Source: an uncultured Verrucomicrobiae bacterium (GTDB lineage Bacteria; Verrucomicrobiota; Verrucomicrobiia; Limisphaerales; J093). From it: a stretch of DNA of 39,736 nucleotides. The position numbers and the translations under genes are program-made. The number at the start of each line of letters is the position of its first letter. The first letter of the stretch is position 1. Shown in pieces: positions 9,062 to 18,316 of the stretch. Under the pieces are notes generated by a model. That model was not told the DNA's origin and searched no databases. It worked only from the letters and a program-made list of their open reading frames with translations. The DNA is taken from positions 1 to 39,736 of the forward strand of contig CALFAV010000027.1 of the NCBI GenBank assembly GCA_937946835.1, given 5' to 3'.

Positions 9062-9292
9062 ATGCCCGGGGAAGTCCCAACACCGGAGCGCTTGCGCGAG
9101 TGGATTCGAAGCCGGCGCGAGCTGGAATCGGTCCTGGCCCAACGGCACCGGGAGTCCTTGCGCCGCCTGGAAACCGCCGCGGCCGTCGAGGCGCTGGGTC
9201 TGGCCTACCGCGCGGCCCGGGGCCTGGAACCGCCGCGTCCGACCTCGGGTTTGATCGAGCAACAACGCTGGTTCCAGCGCGCCCGCCGATGA
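9062..9292 (+). CDS. Small protein of unknown function paired with a nucleotidyltransferase
   Basis: The 76-residue product is charged, predicted helical and rich in Arg, Glu and Ala, with no signal peptide or membrane segment (start MPGEVPTPERLREWIRSRRE). I do not recognise a family. It starts two bases after the nuoD stop, and its own stop overlaps the start of the nucleotidyltransferase (ATGA). It therefore looks like the first member of a two-gene module inside the nuo operon. Its size and position resemble an antitoxin or accessory partner of an AbiEii-like enzyme, but no DNA-binding motif is evident, so that role is only a guess. Confidence 0.6.
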   Translation: MPGEVPTPERLREWIRSRRELESVLAQRHRESLRRLETAAAVEALGLAYRAARGLEPPRPTSGLIEQQRWFQRARR

Positions 9293-9855
9293 GGGATCTG
9301 CTCCAGACCGCGCGCCAGGTGCAGGACTACCTCGATCACCAGGGCTGGCGTTCCTGCATCATTGGCGGAGTCGCGGTGTTGCGCTGGGGCGAACCCCGCC
9401 TGACCGTGGATGTGGACGTAACGTTGCTGACCGGTTGGGGTCAGGAAGCGCCCTTCGTGGACGCGCTGTTGACCCGTTTTCAATCCCGCCTTCCGAACCC
9501 GCGCGAGTTTGCCCTCCGCCACCGGGTCCTGCTCCTGAGCACCGATGACGGCACTGCCATTGATCTGGCGCTGGGGGGACTGCCGTTCGAAGAGCGCGCC
9601 GTGACCCGCGCCAGCGCATTCCCCTTTCTCCCCGACCTGACCCTGCGGACCTGTTCCGCGGAGGATTTGGTGGTGATGAAGGCCTTTGCCGCGCGCGACC
9701 AGGATTGGGTGGACTTGAAGGGCATTCTTGTGCGACAAGCCGGGCGGCTGAACTGGCAGCAAATTCGCAGGGAACTGGAACCCCTGTGTGCTGCGAAAGA
9801 GGCTCCGGACATTCTGGAGCGATTGGAGCAACTTCGTCGGACCTGCGAGGCCTGA
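9289..9855 (+). CDS. Nucleotidyltransferase, AbiEii/DUF1814-like
   Basis: The 188-residue protein has the layout of a polymerase-beta-type nucleotidyltransferase. It has GGVAVLRWGEPRLTVDVDV (Gly26, Gly27, Asp41, Asp43), a third carboxylate Asp92 in TAIDLAL, and a conserved-looking segment EDLVVMKAFAARDQDWVDL with Lys131. This pattern is typical of AbiEii and MenT-type proteins, some of which are toxins that modify tRNA or other targets, while others are uncharacterised. Start and stop overlap both neighbours (ATGA with the small gene, TGATG with nuoE), so it must be translated with complex I genes. Whether it is a toxin, an RNA-modifying enzyme or a complex I-linked factor cannot be told from the sequence. 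Confidence 0.75.
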   Translation: MRDLLQTARQVQDYLDHQGWRSCIIGGVAVLRWGEPRLTVDVDVTLLTGWGQEAPFVDALLTRFQSRLPNPREFALRHRVLLLSTDDGTAIDLALGGLPFEERAVTRASAFPFLPDLTLRTCSAEDLVVMKAFAARDQDWVDLKGILVRQAGRLNWQQIRRELEPLCAAKEAPDILERLEQLRRTCEA

Positions 9856-10340
9856 TGCACTTTCCCGTTCCCGCCGCCCTGGAGGCGGAAATTGACGCGT
9901 TGATCGCGCGCTACCCGCAGAAGCGCAGCGCCAGTGTCATGGTCCTGCACGCCCTCCAGGACCATTTCGGTCACCTCACCGCCGAGGCGATGGAGTGGAC
10001 CGCCCGCAAGCTGGACCTGCAGCCCATCAACCTCCTCGAGCTGGTCACCTTCTACCCGATGTTCCGCCGGCAGCCGGTGGGGCGCTTTCACCTGAAGGTA
10101 TGCCGAACCCTGAGCTGCGCCTTGGCCGGCTCACACGCCCTGCACCACCACCTGTGCACAAAGCTGGGCCTGAACCCGGAGGCGCCCGGCCCGCAAACCA
10201 CGCCGGACGGCCGGTTCACCGTCGAGTTCGTCGAGTGCCTGGCCAGTTGCCACACCGCGCCCGTGCTGATGCTCAACGACACCTTGTACGAAAAGGTCAC
10301 ACCGGCACAAGCCGATCAATTGCTCCGGCAAAGCAGCTAG
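9855..10340 (+). CDS. nuoE: NADH-quinone oxidoreductase subunit E
   Basis: NuoE is the 24-kDa subunit that carries the [2Fe-2S] cluster N1a next to the NADH site. The 161-residue thioredoxin-like protein has the exact ligand pattern Cys83-x4-Cys88 (CRTLSC) and Cys128-x3-Cys132 (CLASC). The start overlaps the preceding stop by one base (TGATG). No nuoF follows; a convergent gene begins 24 bases later, so the remaining subunits must be encoded elsewhere. Confidence 0.95.
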   Translation: MHFPVPAALEAEIDALIARYPQKRSASVMVLHALQDHFGHLTAEAMEWTARKLDLQPINLLELVTFYPMFRRQPVGRFHLKVCRTLSCALAGSHALHHHLCTKLGLNPEAPGPQTTPDGRFTVEFVECLASCHTAPVLMLNDTLYEKVTPAQADQLLRQSS

Positions 10341-10364
10341 TCCGCCCGCGCGCCCGGCCCGGCC

Positions 10365-13300
10365 TCACCGCACCCGCTGCAGCCGCTCGATCATGCGCGC
10401 CAGCCGGTCGCGGTGTTCGAGCAACGGGCGCGGGTCCGTGGTGAAATGTGTCAGGTCCCGCGACACGTTGGCCGGGACGACCAGCCACGCCCGGGCCTCC
10501 GCCAGCAGTTCGGCCCCGGGTAGCCCGTCCCCGCCGGCCCCGGCTTGCTTCCGCTCGCCCACCCGTTTCACCTCCTGCTCCAGCCGCCAGAAGTACTCGT
10601 AGTCTTCCAGGCCGTCGCGCAGGTTCTCCCAGCGAACCGAATTGATCGGGCCGTCGAGACAGGGCGCGACTGCCGAGTTCGGGTCGCGCCGCGGCGGGTA
10701 AAGGAAACGCCCGTCGCCGTTGCCCCAGGGCAGGCGCGTGCCCTGGGGCGTGCCGTAGCTGGTCACCCAGCTCATCGGGTCCTGCCACGGATCCTGCAGG
10801 GCATCCGGGTACGCCTCCGGGCTGTGCCAGTAGGTGGTGGCCCAAACCAGGATGCCGTTGACCCCGTACTGCCAGGACTGCCACGGCCAGAGGCGCAGTT
10901 CCGTGCCCGGATGGTCAATGAACTCGGTCACATACGGCGCCTTCGGCACGGTGCAGATGTACCACCAGACCTCCTCGCCGGCGGCGCGCCGCGCGCGGAC
11001 CTTTTCCGGCGTCCACTCCGGCGTGAGCGCGCACCAAATGTCCACCTGGCCGAGCAACTCCGGCTCCGGCTGCTCGGTCAACATCCGCTTCAGCGCCGGC
11101 GCCGCGGCCTTGATGCGCTGCTGGCCGGCCACCACGAACTCGTAGTCCTTCGGGTCCGGCTCATCGAACCAGTAGGTGAACGCCCGGTCCAGCCAGCCTC
11201 GTTCGCGCAGGTGGCGCTCGACCTGTCCCAGGTAATCCCCGAACAGCCGCGCGTGCTCGGGCGTGCCTTCCCGGAACCCCTCCAGTTCGCCCAGATGCCG
11301 GCTGTGAAACGTGCCCCCGCCCATGCCCCGCAGCGGAAGCTGGAAGGAGTTGAACGGGCTGCCACGCGCCAATCCCCGCCCGTCCAGCCAGCGCGCGGCC
11401 GCCGCGTCAAACGCCGTGAAATCCACCCGCGCCCGTTTGTTTGCCCCCTCGCCCTCGAACCGCACCCCGATCGGCGCGTGCTCGAAAAACGAGTACGGGC
11501 TGATCCGGTGCTCGGCGAAGTTCTGCAGGTACTTCTCGAACACCGCCACCTGGTCGGCACGGTTGGTGAGCCGGTGGTATTGGTTGATCGCGCCGGTTCC
11601 CAGGCCAAACGCGCTGCGCAGGTGCGACTCGCGCGGCAACTCAAAGTCGTACACCCGCACCGCCAGCGGCACGCGCGCCGGTCGGTCGGCCCCGGTCCGC
11701 AAGATCATCTCCGTCCGGTACTCGCCACCCGGCACCTCGCGCGGGACGTACACCGTCACCCAGAGCGGGAGATTCACGCCCGGCTCGAGCACCCGGGGCA
11801 GTGTCAGCGGCGGCAGCGGATCGGGATACCATCCGCGCCGGCTGGTGGCATCGGTGGGGTGTGTCACGGGCACGTACGCAACTTCGTGGACCGTGATTTC
11901 CAGCGGGACTTCGCGTCCGCTGCCGTCGCGAAACGCTGTCACCGCCGCTTCCTGCAACTGCACGGCCCGGCGCGGGCGCAACACCACCTGCACCGCCTCG
12001 AACTCCCCGCGCGCCGCGCTCACCCGCACCGCCCCACTGCGCGGCCCGCCCGGCAGGGCCCGCTGCCGGCCCACCTTCCAGCCGCTTTCGCACCACCACA
12101 GGTCCAGGTCCGCACCACTGGCGAGGCGGTAACCGTAACCGGTCTCTTCCAGCAATCCGGTCGCGACCTCCACCCGGCCCCTCAACAACAATCGGTCCCG
12201 CCCGTCAAGGAAGGCCACGGTCAACGGGGTCGTTCCCCCGCCGACCAGCGCCACATCCAGGACGCATCCGCCGCTCGTGCCCGGCGCCACGCCAAACCGC
12301 CGCGCCCGGCCCGGGCGAACGGCACCCACCGGCCCGGTCAGGCTGGCGGTGACCCGGAGCGGCTCTGGGTCGGGATTGGCGACCGCAAAGTCAAACCGCC
12401 ACCGGCCGTCATTCTCCGGACCGACAAAACCCCGCCAGGTGATGAGGGCCGGTGCGCGGCCGCTCATGACCTCGAGGAACCGGGTTTCGCCAAACCCCTC
12501 GGGGACGGGTGAAGCCAGGCCGGCTTCGTAGTCGAGACGATTGACCTGCAACGCGGTGCCCGGCTCGGGCGCGCGTAAACGCACCCAGAGTTCGTCCGCC
12601 GGAAACCACACCGCCGGCACCTCCAGGACACCGCCGCGCTGTTGACCATCGAAGCGCCCGAGCACCTCCCAGTGCTCGCCGTCCCGACCGGCTTCGACCG
12701 CCAACGCGCCGGCGACGTGATGATTCAGGGACACGCTGACCTTCGCGCGCGTCTGCACCGCGCCCGGCAGGGCAAAGCGGTACACCACCCCGGCGCCGGG
12801 CGTGAACACCCAGCGGTCCGTGTTGAAGTGCGCCGTCGCGCGCACCAGCGTCCGATGCACATTCGCGCCGGCCCAGCCCAGATGAGCCGAAAAGCCGTAG
12901 CGGTCACCCGTCAGCCATTCGCCCTCGCCCAGTTCAAGTTCCTCACCGCCCGGCCCGCGGATCCGCCGTTGACCGGCCAGCACCGGCCGCAGTTCGACCT
13001 CGTCAAACTCCACCCCGCCCCGCACATGCCACTGGCCGAGACGGACAAAATCTTCGGGCACATCGTCCGGCTGGCGGAAAACGAAGCGGTACTCGCGCCA
13101 CTCGGCGTCGAGCGGGAAGTCGCGGTTTACCCGGCTGGTGCCGGCCACGGCCGTGCCCCCGGCGGCATCCGGCAGACGTCGGCCCCGGAACCGCAGCGCG
13201 TACAGGCTGCCGGACTGAAGGGGCAGTGGGCCTGTGCGCCAGACGCTGCTGTCCGCGCCGTTGCCCCGCACGCGCAACACGCGGTTGGAACCAGCCGGAG

Positions 13301-13448
13301 CGCCGACCGCCCATTCGCCGGCGCCTTCGAGCCACCAGCCGGCGGGCGCCTTCTCGCCCTCTTCGAAGCCGGGGTTGGGCAGAAGATTCTGAGCCGCCGC
13401 ACACCAGGCGGCCGCGACCAGGAGCAGCAAAGCGGGTGGGATTTTCAT
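10365..13448 (-). CDS. Secreted GH123-type (DUF4091) glycoside hydrolase
   Basis: This 1027-residue protein has a signal peptide (MKIPPALLLLVAAAWCAAAQ) and an N-terminal carbohydrate-binding-like region starting NLLPNPGFEEGE (about 20-160). Middle beta-sandwich domains come next, then a C-terminal TIM-barrel-like region. The catalytic-looking Asp762-Glu763 pair lies in TYWFDEPDPKDYEF; in GH123 beta-N-acetylgalactosaminidases an adjacent Asp-Glu pair performs substrate-assisted catalysis. The typical closing motif SVRWENLRDGLEDYEYFWRL is near residue 935. It probably removes amino sugars from glycans outside the cytoplasm; the exact substrate is unknown. It is transcribed towards nuoE and has no operon partner. 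Confidence 0.82.
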   Translation of the reverse strand: MKIPPALLLLVAAAWCAAAQNLLPNPGFEEGEKAPAGWWLEGAGEWAVGAPAGSNRVLRVRGNGADSSVWRTGPLPLQSGSLYALRFRGRRLPDAAGGTAVAGTSRVNRDFPLDAEWREYRFVFRQPDDVPEDFVRLGQWHVRGGVEFDEVELRPVLAGQRRIRGPGGEELELGEGEWLTGDRYGFSAHLGWAGANVHRTLVRATAHFNTDRWVFTPGAGVVYRFALPGAVQTRAKVSVSLNHHVAGALAVEAGRDGEHWEVLGRFDGQQRGGVLEVPAVWFPADELWVRLRAPEPGTALQVNRLDYEAGLASPVPEGFGETRFLEVMSGRAPALITWRGFVGPENDGRWRFDFAVANPDPEPLRVTASLTGPVGAVRPGRARRFGVAPGTSGGCVLDVALVGGGTTPLTVAFLDGRDRLLLRGRVEVATGLLEETGYGYRLASGADLDLWWCESGWKVGRQRALPGGPRSGAVRVSAARGEFEAVQVVLRPRRAVQLQEAAVTAFRDGSGREVPLEITVHEVAYVPVTHPTDATSRRGWYPDPLPPLTLPRVLEPGVNLPLWVTVYVPREVPGGEYRTEMILRTGADRPARVPLAVRVYDFELPRESHLRSAFGLGTGAINQYHRLTNRADQVAVFEKYLQNFAEHRISPYSFFEHAPIGVRFEGEGANKRARVDFTAFDAAAARWLDGRGLARGSPFNSFQLPLRGMGGGTFHSRHLGELEGFREGTPEHARLFGDYLGQVERHLRERGWLDRAFTYWFDEPDPKDYEFVVAGQQRIKAAAPALKRMLTEQPEPELLGQVDIWCALTPEWTPEKVRARRAAGEEVWWYICTVPKAPYVTEFIDHPGTELRLWPWQSWQYGVNGILVWATTYWHSPEAYPDALQDPWQDPMSWVTSYGTPQGTRLPWGNGDGRFLYPPRRDPNSAVAPCLDGPINSVRWENLRDGLEDYEYFWRLEQEVKRVGERKQAGAGGDGLPGAELLAEARAWLVVPANVSRDLTHFTTDPRPLLEHRDRLARMIERLQRVR

Positions 13449-13923
13449 GGCGACGCCGTCCAGTCAAACGACGACACGTGCAGCAGGCAACTTCGGATTG
13501 CGCCCCTGCACCGACCGCCTTTGTCTGTCATTCCGGTAGCGGCAGGCGACCCGTCCGGCGGAAAGCTGCGTAGCGCAGATTGGCAATCTGCCGTATCGCC
13601 GGCTGCCAGCCGGCGAACAGGTCCGCGAGGCCGCGGGGGGCGGGTTGGAAACCCGCGGTACCTGCCGGCGCCAAGCGAAGCGCGGCAGGCAGGCGGCAGA
13701 CTGGCAGTCTGCGCTACGTTTTCGCACGCCGAAGCGCCGGCTTCCGGCCGGCATCGGCCTCCCGGGATGCCGGCCGGAGGTGGGGATGGTGGCCTTGCCC
13801 GGTCTGTTCGCCCCTGGAAAGCGCCCGCGAGCGGCGCTCTCCAAAAGACTTGCGCCCTGCGCAGCGACCCATCAGCACGCTGTAATCTTGCCGCCCGTCC
13901 CTCGGCCCGCTTGAGTGGGCGCG
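13449..13923 (+). other. Non-coding region carrying GTAG-type palindromes
   Basis: No gene is supported in these 475 bases between two divergent genes. Most of the region is taken up by palindromic repeats (listed separately). The last 150 bases before the next gene show no clear promoter or hairpin beyond an inverted repeat near 13737-13790 built on GCCGGC. Confidence 0.6.
13570..13717 (+). repeat. REP-like element with GTAGC...GCTAC ends
   Basis: A 148-base unit begins GTAGCGCAGA and ends in the imperfect inverse TCTGCGCTAC. It holds four perfect hairpins, each with a 7-bp stem and a 3-base loop: 13575-13591, 13598-13614, 13640-13656 and 13696-13712. The stems differ in sequence from one another. 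The design matches the repeats around the RAYT gene at 28490, but the stem sequences are different. Confidence 0.75.
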
Positions 13924-15033
13924 ATGTGCCGCGGGGCGATCAGACTCGGATTGGCGCTGTTGAGCCTGGCGCCCGCCCACGCTTTCACCCTGTTGTCCTG
14001 GAACGTGAGCGGCAACGGCGCCACCGACTGGAGCACCAACGCCCCGCAGGTCCGGGCCATCGGTCGCATTCTGCAACACCTGCAGCCGGATGTGATCACG
14101 CTTCAGGAAGTGCCCTTCGCCCACACCGGGCAACTGACCAACTGGATCCATGCCTGGCTGCCCCGTCATGCGCTGGCCACCAACTCCGGCACCGACGGCT
14201 ACCTGCGCAGTGCGGTGCTGAGCCGCCTTCCCATCCGGCGCAGCGCCCGTTGGCTGGACGGCGCGCCGCTGCGCGACTTTGGTTTTGAGGGCACGTTCAC
14301 GCGCGATCTGTTCGAGGTGGAGCTGGCCGTACCCGGTTTTGCCCGGCCGGTGCATGTCTTCACCACTCACCTCAAGCAGGGCAGCACCGAGGCGGACCTG
14401 CGCCGGCGCGGCGCCGAGGCGGCGGCCATCTCCAACTGGCTGGTCACCGTGTTCCTGCCCGCGCACGCGGACCGCGCCCACGTGCTGACGGGCGACCTGA
14501 ACGAGGACGTGCTGGCGCCCCCGGCCGGCACGCAACGGCCGATCGCCAAGCTGGTCAACCCGGCCACCGGCCTGCGGCTGCTGACGCCCCGCGCGCCGGG
14601 CTCGACCAGTGAAAAGACCTGGTCCACCCGCGGCCCGGGGTTGTGGTACCGGCTGGACTACGTTTTGCCCGGCGGGTTCCTGTTCAGCAACGTGGTGCGG
14701 GCGGCGGTGTTTCGCACCGCCACGTTGCAGCCGCTGCCCCCCGGGCTGAACCGGGACGACGAGATCACCGCTTCGGACCATTTGCCGTTGTGGGTCGAGT
14801 TCGCCCATCCGGAGGCGCCGTCATTTCGAATCCTCCGCGTCGAGGCGGGCGGGGACCGGTTGAGGCTGGTGTGGGAATCGGCGCCGGGCTTCGAGTACAC
14901 GCCGGAATTCACCGGGGATTGGCAGGTCTGGACGCCCTTGAGTCCCGAGCTGACCGGGATGGGGCCGGAGCTGAACTGGGAAGGACCGGCGCCCGCGGGG
15001 CCGGCGTTTTTCCGCGTCCGGCGCTGGCCGTAG
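13924..15033 (+). CDS. Secreted endonuclease/exonuclease/phosphatase-fold protein
   Basis: The 369-residue protein begins with a signal peptide (MCRGAIRLGLALLSLAPAHA). The EEP fold then follows with its metal and phosphate motifs in order: LLSWNVSGNG, DVITLQEV, FTTHLKQGS, LTGDLNED, YRLDYVL and SDHLPLWVEF. The family includes nucleases, sphingomyelinases and phosphoinositide phosphatases; an extracellular nuclease or phosphodiesterase is likely but the substrate is open. The last 75 residues form a separate beta-rich module ending AGPAFFRVRRWP. Such modules are common at the C-terminus of secreted verrucomicrobial proteins. A GTG at 13915 is an alternative start. Confidence 0.8.
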   Translation: MCRGAIRLGLALLSLAPAHAFTLLSWNVSGNGATDWSTNAPQVRAIGRILQHLQPDVITLQEVPFAHTGQLTNWIHAWLPRHALATNSGTDGYLRSAVLSRLPIRRSARWLDGAPLRDFGFEGTFTRDLFEVELAVPGFARPVHVFTTHLKQGSTEADLRRRGAEAAAISNWLVTVFLPAHADRAHVLTGDLNEDVLAPPAGTQRPIAKLVNPATGLRLLTPRAPGSTSEKTWSTRGPGLWYRLDYVLPGGFLFSNVVRAAVFRTATLQPLPPGLNRDDEITASDHLPLWVEFAHPEAPSFRILRVEAGGDRLRLVWESAPGFEYTPEFTGDWQVWTPLSPELTGMGPELNWEGPAPAGPAFFRVRRWP

Positions 15034-15209
15034 GGCGGAGTCGGCGTAAAGCACGGTACACCCCTTGCCGGCGGGGTGGCGCTCGGCCAAGCCCTGAGCG
15101 CCGGGCGCCGCCTGACCGCCGCCAGGTCGCGGATGCCCGATCGGCTGCCGGCTTGCCGGGATAGAACGAGGTTGGCAGGCTGCGGCCACGATTGATCGAG
15201 CCTTCGCAT

Positions 15210-15611
15210 ATGCCGGACCGCCGCGTGCAACCGGATGCCCGCCCCCAACCCGCGGCAGGCGGGCTGGCCCGTAAAGTGTCGCTTTGGGGGGGGTGCGGCG
15301 CCCTCGCCCTGGGATTGCTGGGCGGCGCGGGATGTCGCGGTCAACGGCCGCCGGATCTGGCACCGGTCGAGGCGGCGTTCGAAATCGTCAGCACCACCAA
15401 CCGGTACCTGCTCGATCTGGCCCTGGAGCAAACCCGGGCGGGCAACTACACCGGCGCGCTGGACTCGCTCGCGGAACTGGAGCGCCGTTACCGCCTCACG
15501 CCGGAGCAGGAGCTGGCCGTGCTCACGTTGCGACGCGACCTGCGGCGGCGGTTGCCCGCGGCGCCCCCGGCGGCGGCGCGCACCGGCGCGGTGACCCGGC
15601 CCGCGCGGTGA
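15210..15611 (+). CDS. Small putative lipoprotein with helical repeat-like region
   Basis: The product has 133 residues. After an unusually long basic leader comes a hydrophobic segment (LWGGCGALALGLLGGAGC) that ends in a possible lipobox with Cys42. The consensus is weak because Gly stands where Leu is usual. The rest is helical (YLLDLALEQTRAGNYTGALD and following), like half of a TPR-type repeat, and ends in a Pro/Ala-rich tail. No family is recognised. It lies 46 bases before argB in the same direction. It could be a real envelope protein or a poorly conserved frame; codon use looks coding. Confidence 0.5.
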   Translation: MPDRRVQPDARPQPAAGGLARKVSLWGGCGALALGLLGGAGCRGQRPPDLAPVEAAFEIVSTTNRYLLDLALEQTRAGNYTGALDSLAELERRYRLTPEQELAVLTLRRDLRRRLPAAPPAAARTGAVTRPAR

Positions 15612-15657
15612 GCCAACAAAGCATTGCGCGCCCGGCTCGCCGGACCACACTGCGCGC

Positions 15658-16533
15658 GTGCAAGACCTCATTGCCAAGGCGGCGACGCTGCTGGAGGCCC
15701 TGCCCTACATTCAGCGGTATCGCGGCGCCACGTTTGTCATCAAGTACGGCGGCAGTTTCATGGACTCCCCCGACCCCGCGCTGCGGACCGGTGTGGCGCG
15801 GGACATCGTGTTTTTGGAGGCGGTCGAGATCAACCCGGTGGTCGTCCACGGCGGCGGCAAGGCCATCACCCGGGCCATGGAGCAGGCCGGCCTGCAACCG
15901 CGCTTCGTGCAGGGCCAGCGGGTGACCGACGCCGCGACCGTGCGCCTCGTGGACCGGGTGTTGTCGCGCGAGATCAACCCGGAGATTGTCGGGTTGATCC
16001 AGTCGCTGGGCGGCCGGGCGCAGGGCTTTGCCGGGCCGGACATTTTCCGCTGCCGGCCCGCGCAGGTGACGGGTCCGGACGGCCGGCCGCTGGACCTGGG
16101 GCTGGTGGGCGAGGTGGTGGCGGTCAACACCGCCCCGCTGCTGGAGTGCCTGGCCCGCGGCGTGACCCCCGTCATCAGCCCCACGGCCCGCGGCGAGGAC
16201 GGGCAGATTTACAACTGCAACGCCGACGTGGCGGCGGCGCAGGTGGCCATCGCCCTGCGGGCGCGCCGGCTGGTGTTCATGAGCGACGTTCCCGGCCTGC
16301 TCCGCGATCCGCGCGACCCGGCCACGCTCATTGCGCATCTGCGGGCGGAGGAGGTCGCCGCGCTCAAGCAGGCCGGGGTGGTGGACCGGGGCATGATCCC
16401 GAAGGTGGACAGCGCCGTCGCCGCCCTGCGCGCCGGGGTGGAGAAGGTCTCCCTGGTGGACGGCCGTGTGCCCCACGCGGTGTTGCTGGAGATTTTCACC
16501 GACGCGGGCGTGGGCACCGAAGTGGTGCTGTGA
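15658..16533 (+). CDS. argB: Acetylglutamate kinase
   Basis: ArgB phosphorylates N-acetylglutamate with ATP, the second step of arginine synthesis. The 291-residue protein has the amino acid kinase motifs FVIKYGGSFM (Lys29), VVVHGGGKAI, QIYNCNADVAAAQVA and MIPKVDSAVAAL. An N-terminal helix with PYIQRY before the first strand is of the type found in the hexameric, arginine-inhibited form, so feedback inhibition is likely. The start is GTG at 15658. No other arg gene is adjacent. Confidence 0.95.
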   Translation: MQDLIAKAATLLEALPYIQRYRGATFVIKYGGSFMDSPDPALRTGVARDIVFLEAVEINPVVVHGGGKAITRAMEQAGLQPRFVQGQRVTDAATVRLVDRVLSREINPEIVGLIQSLGGRAQGFAGPDIFRCRPAQVTGPDGRPLDLGLVGEVVAVNTAPLLECLARGVTPVISPTARGEDGQIYNCNADVAAAQVAIALRARRLVFMSDVPGLLRDPRDPATLIAHLRAEEVAALKQAGVVDRGMIPKVDSAVAALRAGVEKVSLVDGRVPHAVLLEIFTDAGVGTEVVL

Positions 16534-16689
16534 AGCCCGACCCACCCGTCCCCGGTGGGCCATCCCCCGCTCTTGCGGGCAGGAACGATGAAGGATCGCT
16601 GAGCCAATCCCGGCGAACCGCCCCGAAGCGGGTGGGACCCGGCCGAGTTCCGCCTTTTGCCCTCGGGCCGCTTCCCTTTTAATGAGCGC

Positions 16690-18024
<1,335 letters not shown>

Positions 18025-18059
18025 GGCCCCAACCGGCCGTCGGCACGGGGCGGAAACCC

Positions 18060-18305
18060 GCCGCTACCGTGGGGACATCCATCCCCGCGGCCGCCGAGGG
18101 CGGCAACTTGCCGCCGGAAAAAAGTGGCGCCGACCCAGCGGCGTCCCCCCGGAGACGGCAGGTCCCCTTCCCGGCAGGGCCGCGCTGCGCCGCCGTCCGA
18201 ATCGCCGGGCAGGATGCCCGGCTCTACGGCAGGCGAGACGCCTGCCGCTACCGTAGCGGCAGCCATCCTTGGCTGCCGTAAAGGGCGGTAACTTGCCGCC
18301 CGGAA
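18060..18305 (+). repeat. Cluster of short perfect palindromes (REP/BIME-like)
   Basis: This non-coding interval between purB and a convergent oxidoreductase gene contains back-to-back hairpins. They include 18204-18222 (8-bp stem, 3-base loop), 18228-18246 (8-bp stem, loop AGA) and 18258-18277 (8-bp stem, 4-base loop). The last two are joined by the palindrome GCTACCGTAGC (18247-18257). Further GGCGGCAA/TTGCCGCC palindromes lie near 18099-18115 and 18282-18301. CTCTACGGCA and CTGCCGCTAC are shared with the repeats beside the RAYT gene. No gene is supported here. Confidence 0.75.
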
Positions 18306-18316
18306 ATGCTGGAATC

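Noticed and set aside
10545..12512. A 655-codon open frame on the plus strand
   Set aside because: It is antisense to the GH123-type gene, whose signal peptide, Asp-Glu pair and closing motif are clear.
16534..16689. A terminator or riboswitch between argB and purB
   Set aside because: Two small GC hairpins occur (near 16546-16562 and 16568-16582), but there is no T-run and no recognisable aptamer consensus.
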